Assembly (NCBI RefSeq): GCF_900540665.1
Contig: NZ_UQGV01000005.1
Location: 1 to 44,590, forward strand
Reading direction: 5' to 3'
DNA: 44,590 bases
From: an uncultured Catenibacterium sp.
GTDB lineage: Bacteria; Bacillota_I; Bacilli_A; Erysipelotrichales; Coprobacillaceae
Positions 17,325-25,485 of this stretch are shown here, piece by piece; the stretch's first letter is position 1, and each line of letters begins with the position of its first letter. The notes beneath the pieces are model-generated. The model made no database searches. It was not told where the DNA came from and was given only the letters and a program-made list of their open reading frames with translations. A program made the position numbers and the translations under genes.

Positions 17325-18226
17325 TCAACAAGCTTTGCAGCATATTGTCCAGCAATTGCACCATCATTTGCGGCTGTGACAACCTGTCTTAATGTCTTTG
17401 TTCTGACATCACCAATCGCAAATATTCCAGGAATAGATGTTTCCATATGTTCATCTACATTAATATATCCCTGTTCATTTGTGATACCTAAATCCTTCAC
17501 AAAATCAGTTACAGGATCTAAACCAATAAATGGGAAAATACCCTGTACATAAAGGTTTTCTAGTTCTTTTGTATCACTGTCTTCTAGTTCTAAGCCTTTT
17601 AGTGTATCATCTTCTACAATTAGCGCATGTGGCTTCTTCTTGAAATGAAATTCAATCTTTTCATTACTCAATGCTTTCTTAACTAAATAATCATCTGCAC
17701 GGAAGACATCACGTCTCATAATAATATGAACCTTTTCTGTAATACCAGCAAGATAGATTGATTCTTCAATCGCACTATTACCTCCACCAATGACAGCGAC
17801 TTCTTTACCTCTAAAAAATGGTCCATCACAAACAGCACAATAAGAAATACCTTTACCAGTCATTTCATCTTCTAAGTGTAGTCCCATTTTTCTTTCTTTA
17901 GTTCCTGTCGCAATGATTACTGCACGCGCTTCTAGTTCTTCTTTAGAAGTAATAACCTTTTTATAGTCACCTTTATCTACAATAGATTTTACTTCTGTCA
18001 TCTTAAGCTGGGCACCAAAGTTTAATGCCTGTTCATACATATCATAGGCAAGCTGAGGACCCATCATCTCTTTTATTCCTGGATAGTTTTCTATATGAGC
18101 TGTTAAGTTTAGTTTGCCGCCTGGTGCACCTGATTCAATAATAGTGACATCAGCGCCTGCACGACTTGCATAGAGTGCCGCAGTGAGTCCTGCTGGTCCA
18201 CCACCAATAATTATAATATCTTTCAC
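17315..18226 (-). CDS. trxB: Thioredoxin-disulfide reductase
   Basis: An FAD/NADPH flavoenzyme that reduces thioredoxin. The 303 aa have the FAD site GGGPAGLTAALYASRAGADV, the redox pair Cys130/Cys133 (CAVCDG), a second dinucleotide motif (GGGNSAIEES) and the C-terminal FAD motif (PGIFAIGDVRTK). The start is GTG, 2 nt after the stop of the PpaX-like gene, with AAGGATG as ribosome site. No thioredoxin gene is in the window, although a thioredoxin-like lipoprotein is at 24906-25409. Confidence 0.94.
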   Translation of the reverse strand: MKDIIIIGGGPAGLTAALYASRAGADVTIIESGAPGGKLNLTAHIENYPGIKEMMGPQLAYDMYEQALNFGAQLKMTEVKSIVDKGDYKKVITSKEELEARAVIIATGTKERKMGLHLEDEMTGKGISYCAVCDGPFFRGKEVAVIGGGNSAIEESIYLAGITEKVHIIMRRDVFRADDYLVKKALSNEKIEFHFKKKPHALIVEDDTLKGLELEDSDTKELENLYVQGIFPFIGLDPVTDFVKDLGITNEQGYINVDEHMETSIPGIFAIGDVRTKTLRQVVTAANDGAIAGQYAAKLVEEN

Positions 18227-18228
18227 AC

Positions 18229-18876
18229 TTACATCCTTTCTAGATAATCATATAAGTCTTCATAAGACTCCATCATATAATCTGGATGTTCATCAAGAAG
18301 TGCCTGGGTTCCTTTTAAAGACCAGGTCACTCCAATAGTTCTAATACCGGCATTCTTACCTGCTTGAATATCTGTCACATTATCACCAATCATATAACCT
18401 TTTGTCACATTCATTTTCTTCATTGCAGTAAGTAACGCTTCAGGATGAGGTTTGCCATGAGTGACTTCATCACTTCCAATCACTACTTCAAAATACTGAT
18501 CCAAGTGTGCACACTTTAATCCATAAACAGCTGCATCCTTGAATTTTGTAGTGACAATAGCCATTCTTATTCCTCTCTCATGAAGTTTTTTTAATACTTC
18601 TGTTTCATGAGGATATAGAGTGACATAATCATTATGCTTCTCACGATTATAAGCGCGATAGATCTGTACTGCTTCATCTACCTGATCACCTGAAAAATAA
18701 CGGGCAAATGAATCTTTTAAAGGTGGTCCTAAGAAAGAGAGAAGCTCAACTTCTGATAATGTATAGTCAGGAAGAAGTTGTTTAAAAGTATATCTGAATG
18801 ATTGGAAAATCAATTCATCGGTATTAAGTACTGTTCCATCTAGATCAAATAGAAGTATGTTATCTGTATATATCAT
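18229..18876 (-). CDS. HAD phosphatase, PpaX/phosphoglycolate phosphatase-like
   Basis: 215 aa with the HAD motifs LFDLDGTVLNT (nucleophile and acid Asp), a helical cap, IVTTKFKD (motif II Thr), a Lys in HGKPHPEAL and acidic GDNVTDIQAGKNAG. It resembles PpaX, which hydrolyses pyrophosphate released by HPr(Ser-P) dephosphorylation, but phosphoglycolate or nucleotide phosphatases of the same subfamily cannot be excluded. No hprK is nearby. It sits in the operon HAD-hisC-this gene-trxB. Confidence 0.75.
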   Translation of the reverse strand: MIYTDNILLFDLDGTVLNTDELIFQSFRYTFKQLLPDYTLSEVELLSFLGPPLKDSFARYFSGDQVDEAVQIYRAYNREKHNDYVTLYPHETEVLKKLHERGIRMAIVTTKFKDAAVYGLKCAHLDQYFEVVIGSDEVTHGKPHPEALLTAMKKMNVTKGYMIGDNVTDIQAGKNAGIRTIGVTWSLKGTQALLDEHPDYMMESYEDLYDYLERM

Positions 18877-18900
18877 ATCATTAATTGTTTCCTTGTGTGT

Positions 18901-19959
18901 TTAAGATGCTTGAATAATTTCTTTGACAGCATCTAGAAATGCATCCATTTCTTCATCATTTCCAATAGTGACACGTAAGTATTGATTAATACGTGGTGCA
19001 TTGAAATATCTTACAATAATATGTTTCTTTCTTAATTCTTTAAAGATATGCTCCGCATCATAATCATCATGATGAATAAAGATGAAATTAGAATAACTGT
19101 CAGTCATAGTAAAGCCCATTTCTTTAAGGGCTTTTTTAGTACGTTCACGTGTTGCAATAATCTTTTTCGCATGTTCTTTAATAACTTCACTATCTTTAAT
19201 AGAAGCTTCGCCAATCACCTGAGCAAGTGCATCAATTGGATATGAGTTGAATGAATTCTTTACATCATATAAATGTGATACAAGCTCTTTATTACCTAAA
19301 GCTACACCTAATCTACTACCTGCAAGTGAACGGAATTTAGAGAATGTATGAATCACAAGTAAGTTATCATATTTCTTTAAGAGTGGTAATACTGTTTCTC
19401 CACCAAAATCAATATAGGCTTCATCAATTACAACAACACTTTCTGAATTATGTTTAAGAATATCTTCAATATCTTCTACAGACATAATTTCTCCTGTTGG
19501 TGCATTTGGATTAGGGAAGATAATTCCACCATTCTTGTTGAAATAATCTTCTTTCTTAATCTTAAATGTGTCATCTAATGGCATTGTTTTATAGTCAATA
19601 TTAAACAATTCACAATAAACAGGATAGAAAGAATACGTAATATCTGGGAAAAGAATAGGATCCTGGCCGTTAAAACATGTTAAGAATGTTAAAGCAAGAA
19701 CTTCATCACTTCCGTTACCTAAAAAGACCTGATCATCTTCTAATCCATGATACTCTGCAATTAAATGTTTAAGGTTTGATGCATCTGCATCAGGATAGAG
19801 TCTTAGTTTAAATGGATCAAAGGATTGAATCGCTTCTTTAACTTTTTCTCCTGGTTCATATGGATTTTCATTTGTGTTTAGCTTGATAAGATGAGACATC
19901 TTAGGCTGTTCCCCAGCAACATAAGGTTCTACATCTCTTAAGTTATTTCTCCAGCTCAT
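18901..19959 (-). CDS. hisC: Histidinol-phosphate aminotransferase (PLP, class I/II)
   Basis: 352 aa, fold type I aminotransferase. N-terminal LIKLNTNENPYEPG, the Asp/Tyr cofactor region VVIDEAYIDFGG and the PLP-Lys in HTFSKFRSLAGSRLG are clear. It converts imidazole-acetol phosphate to histidinol phosphate, and homologues also act on aromatic keto acids. It is not in a his operon. The preceding gene is a HAD phosphatase overlapping by one base (TAATG), so an aromatic or other aminotransferase role is also possible. Confidence 0.82.
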   Translation of the reverse strand: MSWRNNLRDVEPYVAGEQPKMSHLIKLNTNENPYEPGEKVKEAIQSFDPFKLRLYPDADASNLKHLIAEYHGLEDDQVFLGNGSDEVLALTFLTCFNGQDPILFPDITYSFYPVYCELFNIDYKTMPLDDTFKIKKEDYFNKNGGIIFPNPNAPTGEIMSVEDIEDILKHNSESVVVIDEAYIDFGGETVLPLLKKYDNLLVIHTFSKFRSLAGSRLGVALGNKELVSHLYDVKNSFNSYPIDALAQVIGEASIKDSEVIKEHAKKIIATRERTKKALKEMGFTMTDSYSNFIFIHHDDYDAEHIFKELRKKHIIVRYFNAPRINQYLRVTIGNDEEMDAFLDAVKEIIQAS

Positions 19960-20735
19960 TATATTTTACCCCCCAGTATATCATCGATCATTTCATAGAC
20001 ATAACTATAAACATGATCTGCTTTTTCTTGAATATCATCATGTGCATAATTAAATGTACAGCCATGATCTCCTGCTTCAATCATTGAAAGATCATTCCAA
20101 GAATCACCTATTGTATAAGTGATCGCATGTGTTTTATTTTTGAGATAGGTTACACCACTCCCCTTAGAACAGTTGTTAGGAACAATATCTAAGAAATGAA
20201 GATTAGGATGACATTCTACATTATCACCATATTTGTCTTCAATTCTTTTCTTAATGATATTAATTCTATCAATCTGATTATCTTCCTGATTTAAGCTGAT
20301 GATCTGAAATGAAGGACTTTGTCTCATTAATGTCATATAGTCATCAGGAATAGGTATATCTCCCATATCACTATGTGTAAAAGATTGATGATTAAAACAA
20401 CCATAACTCTTCTTTCCATCACACATATGAACAAACATATTGGCATCTAGTCCCCACTGTAGAATATCAAGTCCAACTTGTTGTTCTATATGTTTCTCAT
20501 AGAGAATTTCTTTATTGAAATCAAGAATGACCCCACCATTATTTAAGACAAGATAGTCAAAAGGATAACCATCTTGTTCAAGGATTCTATTCATTTCTAA
20601 TATATGACGGCCTGTACAATAAACAACTTGACCACCTGCATCACGAAAGCGTGTTAAGGCTTCTTTGTTTAAAGGTGAGATCTGTTTGTTGTCACGATAA
20701 AGAGTTCCATCTATATCACAAAATACCATTTTCAC
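19959..20735 (-). CDS. Cof-type HAD-IIB phosphatase
   Basis: 258 aa. Motif I FCDIDGTLYRDN, motif II YCTGRHI, and motif IV TIGDSWNDLSMIEAGDHG are intact, with a C2B cap between. Family members dephosphorylate sugar phosphates or cofactor intermediates; the substrate is unknown. GTG start with AAGGAGG 8 nt upstream and TATAAT at 20764-20759. First gene of the operon leading to hisC and trxB. Confidence 0.82.
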   Translation of the reverse strand: MKMVFCDIDGTLYRDNKQISPLNKEALTRFRDAGGQVVYCTGRHILEMNRILEQDGYPFDYLVLNNGGVILDFNKEILYEKHIEQQVGLDILQWGLDANMFVHMCDGKKSYGCFNHQSFTHSDMGDIPIPDDYMTLMRQSPSFQIISLNQEDNQIDRINIIKKRIEDKYGDNVECHPNLHFLDIVPNNCSKGSGVTYLKNKTHAITYTIGDSWNDLSMIEAGDHGCTFNYAHDDIQEKADHVYSYVYEMIDDILGGKI

Positions 20736-20799
20736 ACTTATACCCTCCTTAATTTTCCATTATATAGGAAGGTTTCAATAAAAAAAAGTCATATTAATA

Positions 20800-20829
20800 G
20801 AAAAAGACTGGAGAGAGATTTCTCCAGTC
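20800..20829 (-). terminator. Terminator after the SpaA-repeat surface protein gene
   Basis: Nine-bp stem GACTGGAGA (20806-20814)/TCTCCAGTC (20821-20829), followed by TTTTTC on the minus strand. Confidence 0.9.
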
Positions 20830-20836
20830 CTAAATA

Positions 20837-23800
20837 TTAGCTTTCTTTCTTAATAAAAATAAAAACAACAGAAATCATTGAGACTAAACCTATGCCAATC
20901 ATCATTAATAGATTTGTTGGATCACCTGTTTGAATGATTTCTATTGGTGTATTCTCATAATCAAATGTATATGTATCACCTTTCACATTTTCATCAATGA
21001 CGACCTTCTTGACTTCTGTAGAGAGATGATAACCAAATGGTGCTTTTGTTTCTTTGATATAGTATGTGCCATATCTTAAATCTTTAAATGTTGCACTACC
21101 ATCTTTTGAAGAGGCAACAGCCATTCTGTAAATACAATCAGGATCGCTGTAAAGTGTGAATTCAAAGTCTTTATCCTTGATTAATTGTTTTGTCTTTGCA
21201 TCCACCTTATTCACCTGGATATTCACTAATACTGGCTTTTCTTTGATTTCTAAAGATAGATCTTCTTCCCCTGTTACGGTAAATGTAGAATCTGAAACTG
21301 TTTGATATCCTCTAGGTGTCTTTGTTTCCTTAAGAATATATTCTTTACCTGCTTCTAGATGACTCACCGCATGTGCTTTACCATCAGTAATCCATTGATC
21401 AACAAGATTTCCTTCCATGTCAAATACAGAAAACTCTGCATCTAATACAGGTTCTTCTGTTTCTTCATCTACCTTATTGATAGTAATTTCAGCATCCTTC
21501 ATTACAACTTCCTGATTTTCCCTAGACACTGTAAATGTGATAGACTCTGCTTTCACATAACCATCAGGAGCTGCAGTTTCAATGAGTGTATAAGTCTCAC
21601 CTTCTTCTAGTCCACTGATATAATGAGGAACATGAGTAGAAATCCATGAATCTACTACATTATTTGATTCATCTCTTACTTCTAGTTGTGCTCCTTCTAA
21701 TTCTTCTTCACCAGTGATTGTTGTCTTTGAAACTGTAATCTGTCCATCCTTCATCACATATGTTTCATTCTTCTTCTCATTAGATACAGTGAATGTGATA
21801 GACTCAGCTTTAATATAACCATCTGGTGCTGTTGTTTCAATAAGTGTATATTTCTTTCCTTCTTCTAGTCCACTTACATAATGTGCTTCTTCTGTAGAAA
21901 TCCATGAATCTACTACTTTATTCAATTCATCTCTTACTTCTAGATGCGCACCTGCTAATTCTTTTTTACCAGTTAGATCTGTCTTAGAAATCTTAACCTG
22001 CTTATCCTTCATTACGACTGTTTGATTCTTCTTTTCTTTAGATACAGTAAACTTGATAGATTCAGCTTTCACAAAACCATTAGGTGCTGTGATTTCAGTT
22101 AAGATATAGTCATGTCCTTCAGTTAAGCCTTTGATTGAATGAGGCTGATCAGTAGAAGTCCATGTATCAATAATCTTTCCATTCATATCTGTGACCTGCA
22201 TCTTTGCACCTTTGATTTCATCTGTACCTGTAATATCTTTCTTAGATGCAGTAACAGTTGTATTTACAAAAGTCATAGAAAACAGCTTATCTCCAGTGAT
22301 CTTAACATATTGTGTTTCATCAGATAAGACAAAGTTTTCTTTATTACCATCTTCCTGATCTGGTGCAGATAATTCTTTTACATAATATGAACCATATGGT
22401 AAATCACCAGATCTTGCGATGCCTTTGTCATTTGTCTTAATAGACATTACAAGCTGACCTTTCTTATAAAGTGTATGACCGATGTACATATCATTATTCG
22501 CATAGATACCAAATTCTCCACCCTTTAATGGTTGATTATTTGTATCTGTCTTTAAGATTTCAATCTGTCCTACTTTTACCTTATCTTGAGATTCAACATA
22601 ATTCCATACAATAGAAGTTGTCTGATCCTTATAAGTGAGTTCTACTGTATAAGTTTGAGGATCTAGGTTATAACCTACAGGTGCTTTCGTTTCTTTCACA
22701 GTATAAATTCCTAATGCAAGATTATTTAAAGACCCATGACCTGTCTTATCAGTCATGATTTTTCCAGCTTCTTTACCATCAGAATTATAAACTGTATATT
22801 CAGCCCCTTCTAATGACGCTTCACCTTGTATATTTCCATCAGCATCTGTTTTCTTAATAAGAATACTTCCTGTAGGGGCTTCATCAGTAATAGTCACTTC
22901 TGATGTTTCTCCTGGCTTGACAGTTGTACTGAATTTAGCTTTATTAACTAAATAACCATGAGGTGCATTCTTTTCAGTAATCGTATATTCACCTACTAAT
23001 AAGTTATCAAGTACTATTTCACCATTAGTCACTGTCACATCCTGTTCAAAGTTATTTCCAGTTACATGGAAAACAGCACCCTCTAATAGTTTTCCACCTA
23101 CATCTGTCTTTCTAAGCTTTAATCTTCCTATGACTGCCTGGAACTGTGCATTCGCAAACGTAGTCACTTCTGGAGGAAGTGTATACCAAGTACTAATATG
23201 CTGGTATTTGTCATTTCCATTATGAATAATTAATGGCGCAAATGTGAAACCTCCTGACTTATAGCCAGAATACATTGGACCTGAATAAGAAGCATCTGCT
23301 TCATAATGCATTGTATCTCCACCATAAATATCTACAGTTTCACCTGATTGATTTCTTGTTTCATTGACTACTCTCACTTTATTTGTGCCAGTTGTGATTG
23401 TGATATGATATCCATTAGGACCATTCAATCTGACTGATTCTGATTTTTGTATACCTGCATTTTGATCATAATAAGTAGTTAATTCATTCTTACTAAATAA
23501 GAGGTTGTTCTGATTCAAAGGATCAGCTTGAGAAGTTGCATAATTGTAGAAATCTGCAATCTTACCTTGTTTAAGTGCTGTATTAGAATAAGCATGAGAG
23601 AGTGCCATGGACATAATGACATTCTTTTCATGATCATTTAATCCATTCATACCCTCCCATGTCTGATAACCAAACCATCCATAATACATAATCTTACGTA
23701 TATTCGCATATTTAGGTTCTGTGCTTGTATAAAAATCACCTGACATCGTTTGATTCGATGGCGTTGTCTTCTTATGTTCTATACACCAGGCTCTTCTTCC

Positions 23801-23962
23801 ATCAATTGTGAAATTACCAACAGTACTGCCATATGCAGTAGATTTACCATGCCATTCCATTTTATAAGATGCTGCACTGACAATACTCATACTTTGTGCA
23901 GCGATTCCTACTATCATTAGTAAAGATAAAAGAACAGCACCTACTCTTCTTATAATATTCAT
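20837..23962 (-). CDS. Sortase-anchored surface protein with thioester-like head and eight SpaA/CnaB-type domains
   Basis: 1041 aa from the ATG at 23962; the frame extends to 24076, but the signal peptide (RR, then AVLLSLLMIVGIAAQSMS, cut near VSA-AS) begins at 23962 after AAAGGGAAA. Residues about 32-279 resemble a thioester (TQXA/TED) head: Trp-Cys60-Ile and Phe-Gln275-Ala-Val could be the cross-linking pair, though the central TQxxW block is replaced by SMALSHAYS. SpaA-type domains start near 280, 365, 464, 571, 656, 742, 826 and 911; most have a Lys in the first strand and an ETKAP-like Glu, as in isopeptide-forming domains. The C-terminus is a sorting signal, IIQTGD at 1009-1014, a membrane helix and KKES. 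Probably an adhesin. No sortase gene in the window. Confidence 0.88.
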   Translation of the reverse strand: MNIIRRVGAVLLSLLMIVGIAAQSMSIVSAASYKMEWHGKSTAYGSTVGNFTIDGRRAWCIEHKKTTPSNQTMSGDFYTSTEPKYANIRKIMYYGWFGYQTWEGMNGLNDHEKNVIMSMALSHAYSNTALKQGKIADFYNYATSQADPLNQNNLLFSKNELTTYYDQNAGIQKSESVRLNGPNGYHITITTGTNKVRVVNETRNQSGETVDIYGGDTMHYEADASYSGPMYSGYKSGGFTFAPLIIHNGNDKYQHISTWYTLPPEVTTFANAQFQAVIGRLKLRKTDVGGKLLEGAVFHVTGNNFEQDVTVTNGEIVLDNLLVGEYTITEKNAPHGYLVNKAKFSTTVKPGETSEVTITDEAPTGSILIKKTDADGNIQGEASLEGAEYTVYNSDGKEAGKIMTDKTGHGSLNNLALGIYTVKETKAPVGYNLDPQTYTVELTYKDQTTSIVWNYVESQDKVKVGQIEILKTDTNNQPLKGGEFGIYANNDMYIGHTLYKKGQLVMSIKTNDKGIARSGDLPYGSYYVKELSAPDQEDGNKENFVLSDETQYVKITGDKLFSMTFVNTTVTASKKDITGTDEIKGAKMQVTDMNGKIIDTWTSTDQPHSIKGLTEGHDYILTEITAPNGFVKAESIKFTVSKEKKNQTVVMKDKQVKISKTDLTGKKELAGAHLEVRDELNKVVDSWISTEEAHYVSGLEEGKKYTLIETTAPDGYIKAESITFTVSNEKKNETYVMKDGQITVSKTTITGEEELEGAQLEVRDESNNVVDSWISTHVPHYISGLEEGETYTLIETAAPDGYVKAESITFTVSRENQEVVMKDAEITINKVDEETEEPVLDAEFSVFDMEGNLVDQWITDGKAHAVSHLEAGKEYILKETKTPRGYQTVSDSTFTVTGEEDLSLEIKEKPVLVNIQVNKVDAKTKQLIKDKDFEFTLYSDPDCIYRMAVASSKDGSATFKDLRYGTYYIKETKAPFGYHLSTEVKKVVIDENVKGDTYTFDYENTPIEIIQTGDPTNLLMMIGIGLVSMISVVFIFIKKES
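21233..22252 (-). repeat. Four tandem SpaA-domain repeats of 84-86 codons
   Basis: Residues 571-910 of the surface protein. Matching blocks in DNA recur at about 22157, 21899, 21641 and 21389, i.e. spaced 258, 258 and 252 bases. The second and third copies are the most alike (EVRDE.N.VVDSWIST and AESITFTVS blocks), which suggests recent duplication and possible copy-number variation. Confidence 0.85.
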
Positions 23963-23984
23963 CTTGTTTCCCTTTCCACTAAAT

Positions 23985-24038
23985 AAAAAAAGACATATAT
24001 ATGTCATGAGAGAATCTATATAAAACAGTCTATGACTG
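23985..24038 (-). promoter_or_regulatory. Leader of the surface protein gene with terminator-like hairpin
   Basis: GACATATATATGTC (24005-23992) is followed on the minus strand by seven T's, only about 25 nt before the start codon. A second small hairpin, CAGTC/GACTG, lies at 24026-24038. TTGACT occurs near 24050-24045 but has no well-spaced -10. The arrangement could attenuate transcription of the surface protein gene. Confidence 0.45.
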
Positions 24039-24049
24039 TAATTGGAGTC

Positions 24050-24083
24050 AAAAAAAGGGAAGCATGCATTATGCATACTTCCC
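24050..24083 (-). terminator. Terminator after the 267-aa zinc-ribbon gene
   Basis: A long stem GGGAAGTATGCAT/ATGCATGCTTCCC (24057-24083, one G-U pair), followed by TTTTTTT on the minus strand. Confidence 0.92.
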
Positions 24084-24096
24084 TGAGGAATGCTCG

Positions 24097-24900
24097 TTAA
24101 CGAGCAAGAGAATAGTTTCCTTCTGTTTGTGCTCTAAATTGTGATTGGTACTTATTTCCTGGGTAAACAACAAGTGAAACCTTATTGTCATTGATATAAG
24201 CACCTAAGCCATAATGGCCTAAGGATTTTTTATTTGTTTCAAATTCTTCTTGTTTATTGTGGAAAGCTTTCATCAGCTTATTGTATGTAGGCTGGTCAAT
24301 CACTGATGTGATTAATTCTTTGTTGTCTTCCTGAAGAAGATCTTTGAATGTATTACAATTATCTTTTGTGATTGTTGTTTTGATATAATCGGTCTTTGAA
24401 CGATTATAAGTACGTTTAATCACAAGAGTTGTATGATCATTCATAGATGCCTTACATGTAATAGTTGTATAGAGATCATTGTTGGAATAAACAGAATAAT
24501 CATAAGTCGCAGTAAATGTCTTGCCATACTGTTTTTCTAATGATTTCTTATAAGACTGCGCAGGTTTAATGAATGTTTCTGCATTAGAGAACTTCTTCTT
24601 AAAGGCTTTAGAAGAATCAAAGTGATAGACTTCTTCTCCTTCTGTTTTCTTTAATTCACCTAATTCATAGAGATTTGACTGCTGGAAATTAGATGTAATT
24701 GACTTCCCTGTAAAAAACTGACTATAGAATACAATAGCCATAGGTAATGCGATTGTAAGTAACATGATGACTAAATAGCCTTTCATCATACGACCTAGAA
24801 CAGTAGTACTTCTAGGTGGATTTCTTCTTAAATCATAACCACAATGAGGACAGAAGTGATCTGTGGGTCTGATATCTTTATGACAATGTGGACATTTCAT
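24097..24900 (-). CDS. Zinc-ribbon membrane protein of unknown function
   Basis: 267 aa: one N-terminal zinc ribbon (CPHCHKDIRPTDHFCPHCG, residues 3-21), a basic linker, one membrane helix at about 42-62 (LVIMLLTIALPMAIVFY) and a roughly 200-aa outer domain rich in Thr, Lys and Tyr that I do not recognise. The plan matches the 408-aa protein at 13599-14825, with a different outer domain. It follows the thioredoxin-like lipoprotein gene by 5 nt, so they are one transcript. Confidence 0.7.
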   Translation of the reverse strand: MKCPHCHKDIRPTDHFCPHCGYDLRRNPPRSTTVLGRMMKGYLVIMLLTIALPMAIVFYSQFFTGKSITSNFQQSNLYELGELKKTEGEEVYHFDSSKAFKKKFSNAETFIKPAQSYKKSLEKQYGKTFTATYDYSVYSNNDLYTTITCKASMNDHTTLVIKRTYNRSKTDYIKTTITKDNCNTFKDLLQEDNKELITSVIDQPTYNKLMKAFHNKQEEFETNKKSLGHYGLGAYINDNKVSLVVYPGNKYQSQFRAQTEGNYSLAR

Positions 24901-24905
24901 AATTC

Positions 24906-25409
24906 TTACTCCTTAAAATAATGATTCATAAATACTTCGAATTCTTTAATGAATTCTTTTTTCTTTTTGATTTGTTGACTACGATCCTTGATGGCATAAT
25001 AGTCTTCATCAAGATACTGATATTTACTTTGTACAGAACCCTTTGAGATGATTTCTAATGTAGGTGTCCAATTAAAATCAAATGTTTTATAGAGATTCTT
25101 ATAGAACTCTTTCTCTTCTTTTGTGGCATCTTCTTTGAGTGATGCATCACGATACGCTTTGATATTGAGGTAATAAACACCTTCATCAGGATGCTTATTA
25201 AGATAGTCTTCAAGGAGGGGTTCAAAAGCCTGACAGTCTCCACAATCAGGACGACCTAGATAAAGCATGAAAGAAACATCTTCTTCCATCACTTTCTTTA
25301 ATTCTGCATACTGTATCTCTTTAATACCTTTTACACTCTTTTTTTTAACTGAAGATGTACTACAGCCTAAAAGCATAAAAGAAAGGCATAAAATGAGTAA
25401 TTTCTTCAT
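24906..25409 (-). CDS. Thioredoxin-like lipoprotein
   Basis: 167 aa. Lipoprotein signal with lipobox LMLLGCS (Cys16), then a thioredoxin-like domain with the redox motif CGDC (in LGRPDCGDCQAFEP) and the cis-Pro region FNWTPTLEII. It is similar in plan to the PedC/BrcD-type bacteriocin transport accessory thioredoxins. Expected outside the membrane as a disulfide oxidoreductase, possibly helping fold secreted proteins. AAAGGAG precedes the ATG. A weak TGGTAATAT element lies after the gpmI terminator. Confidence 0.8.
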   Translation of the reverse strand: MKKLLILCLSFMLLGCSTSSVKKKSVKGIKEIQYAELKKVMEEDVSFMLYLGRPDCGDCQAFEPLLEDYLNKHPDEGVYYLNIKAYRDASLKEDATKEEKEFYKNLYKTFDFNWTPTLEIISKGSVQSKYQYLDEDYYAIKDRSQQIKKKKEFIKEFEVFMNHYFKE

Positions 25410-25443
25410 TTTTATTTCTCCTTTTCGACAATATTACCATAAA

Positions 25444-25475
25444 TAGAAAAAAGCGAAACTGAGATGTCTCGCTTT
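25444..25475 (-). terminator. Terminator after gpmI
   Basis: Stem AAAGCGA/TCGCTTT (25450-25456 and 25469-25475) with an inner GAG/CTC helix, followed by T's on the minus strand. Confidence 0.88.
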
Positions 25476-25485
25476 AATAGTTCAA

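Noticed and set aside
21233..22252. CRISPR-like periodic repeats
   Set aside because: The 258-base period encodes protein domains in frame; there are no short identical repeats with spacers.
23963..24076. Longer start of the surface protein (38 extra residues)
   Set aside because: It would put a spurious stretch in front of an intact signal peptide and reads through a terminator-like hairpin.
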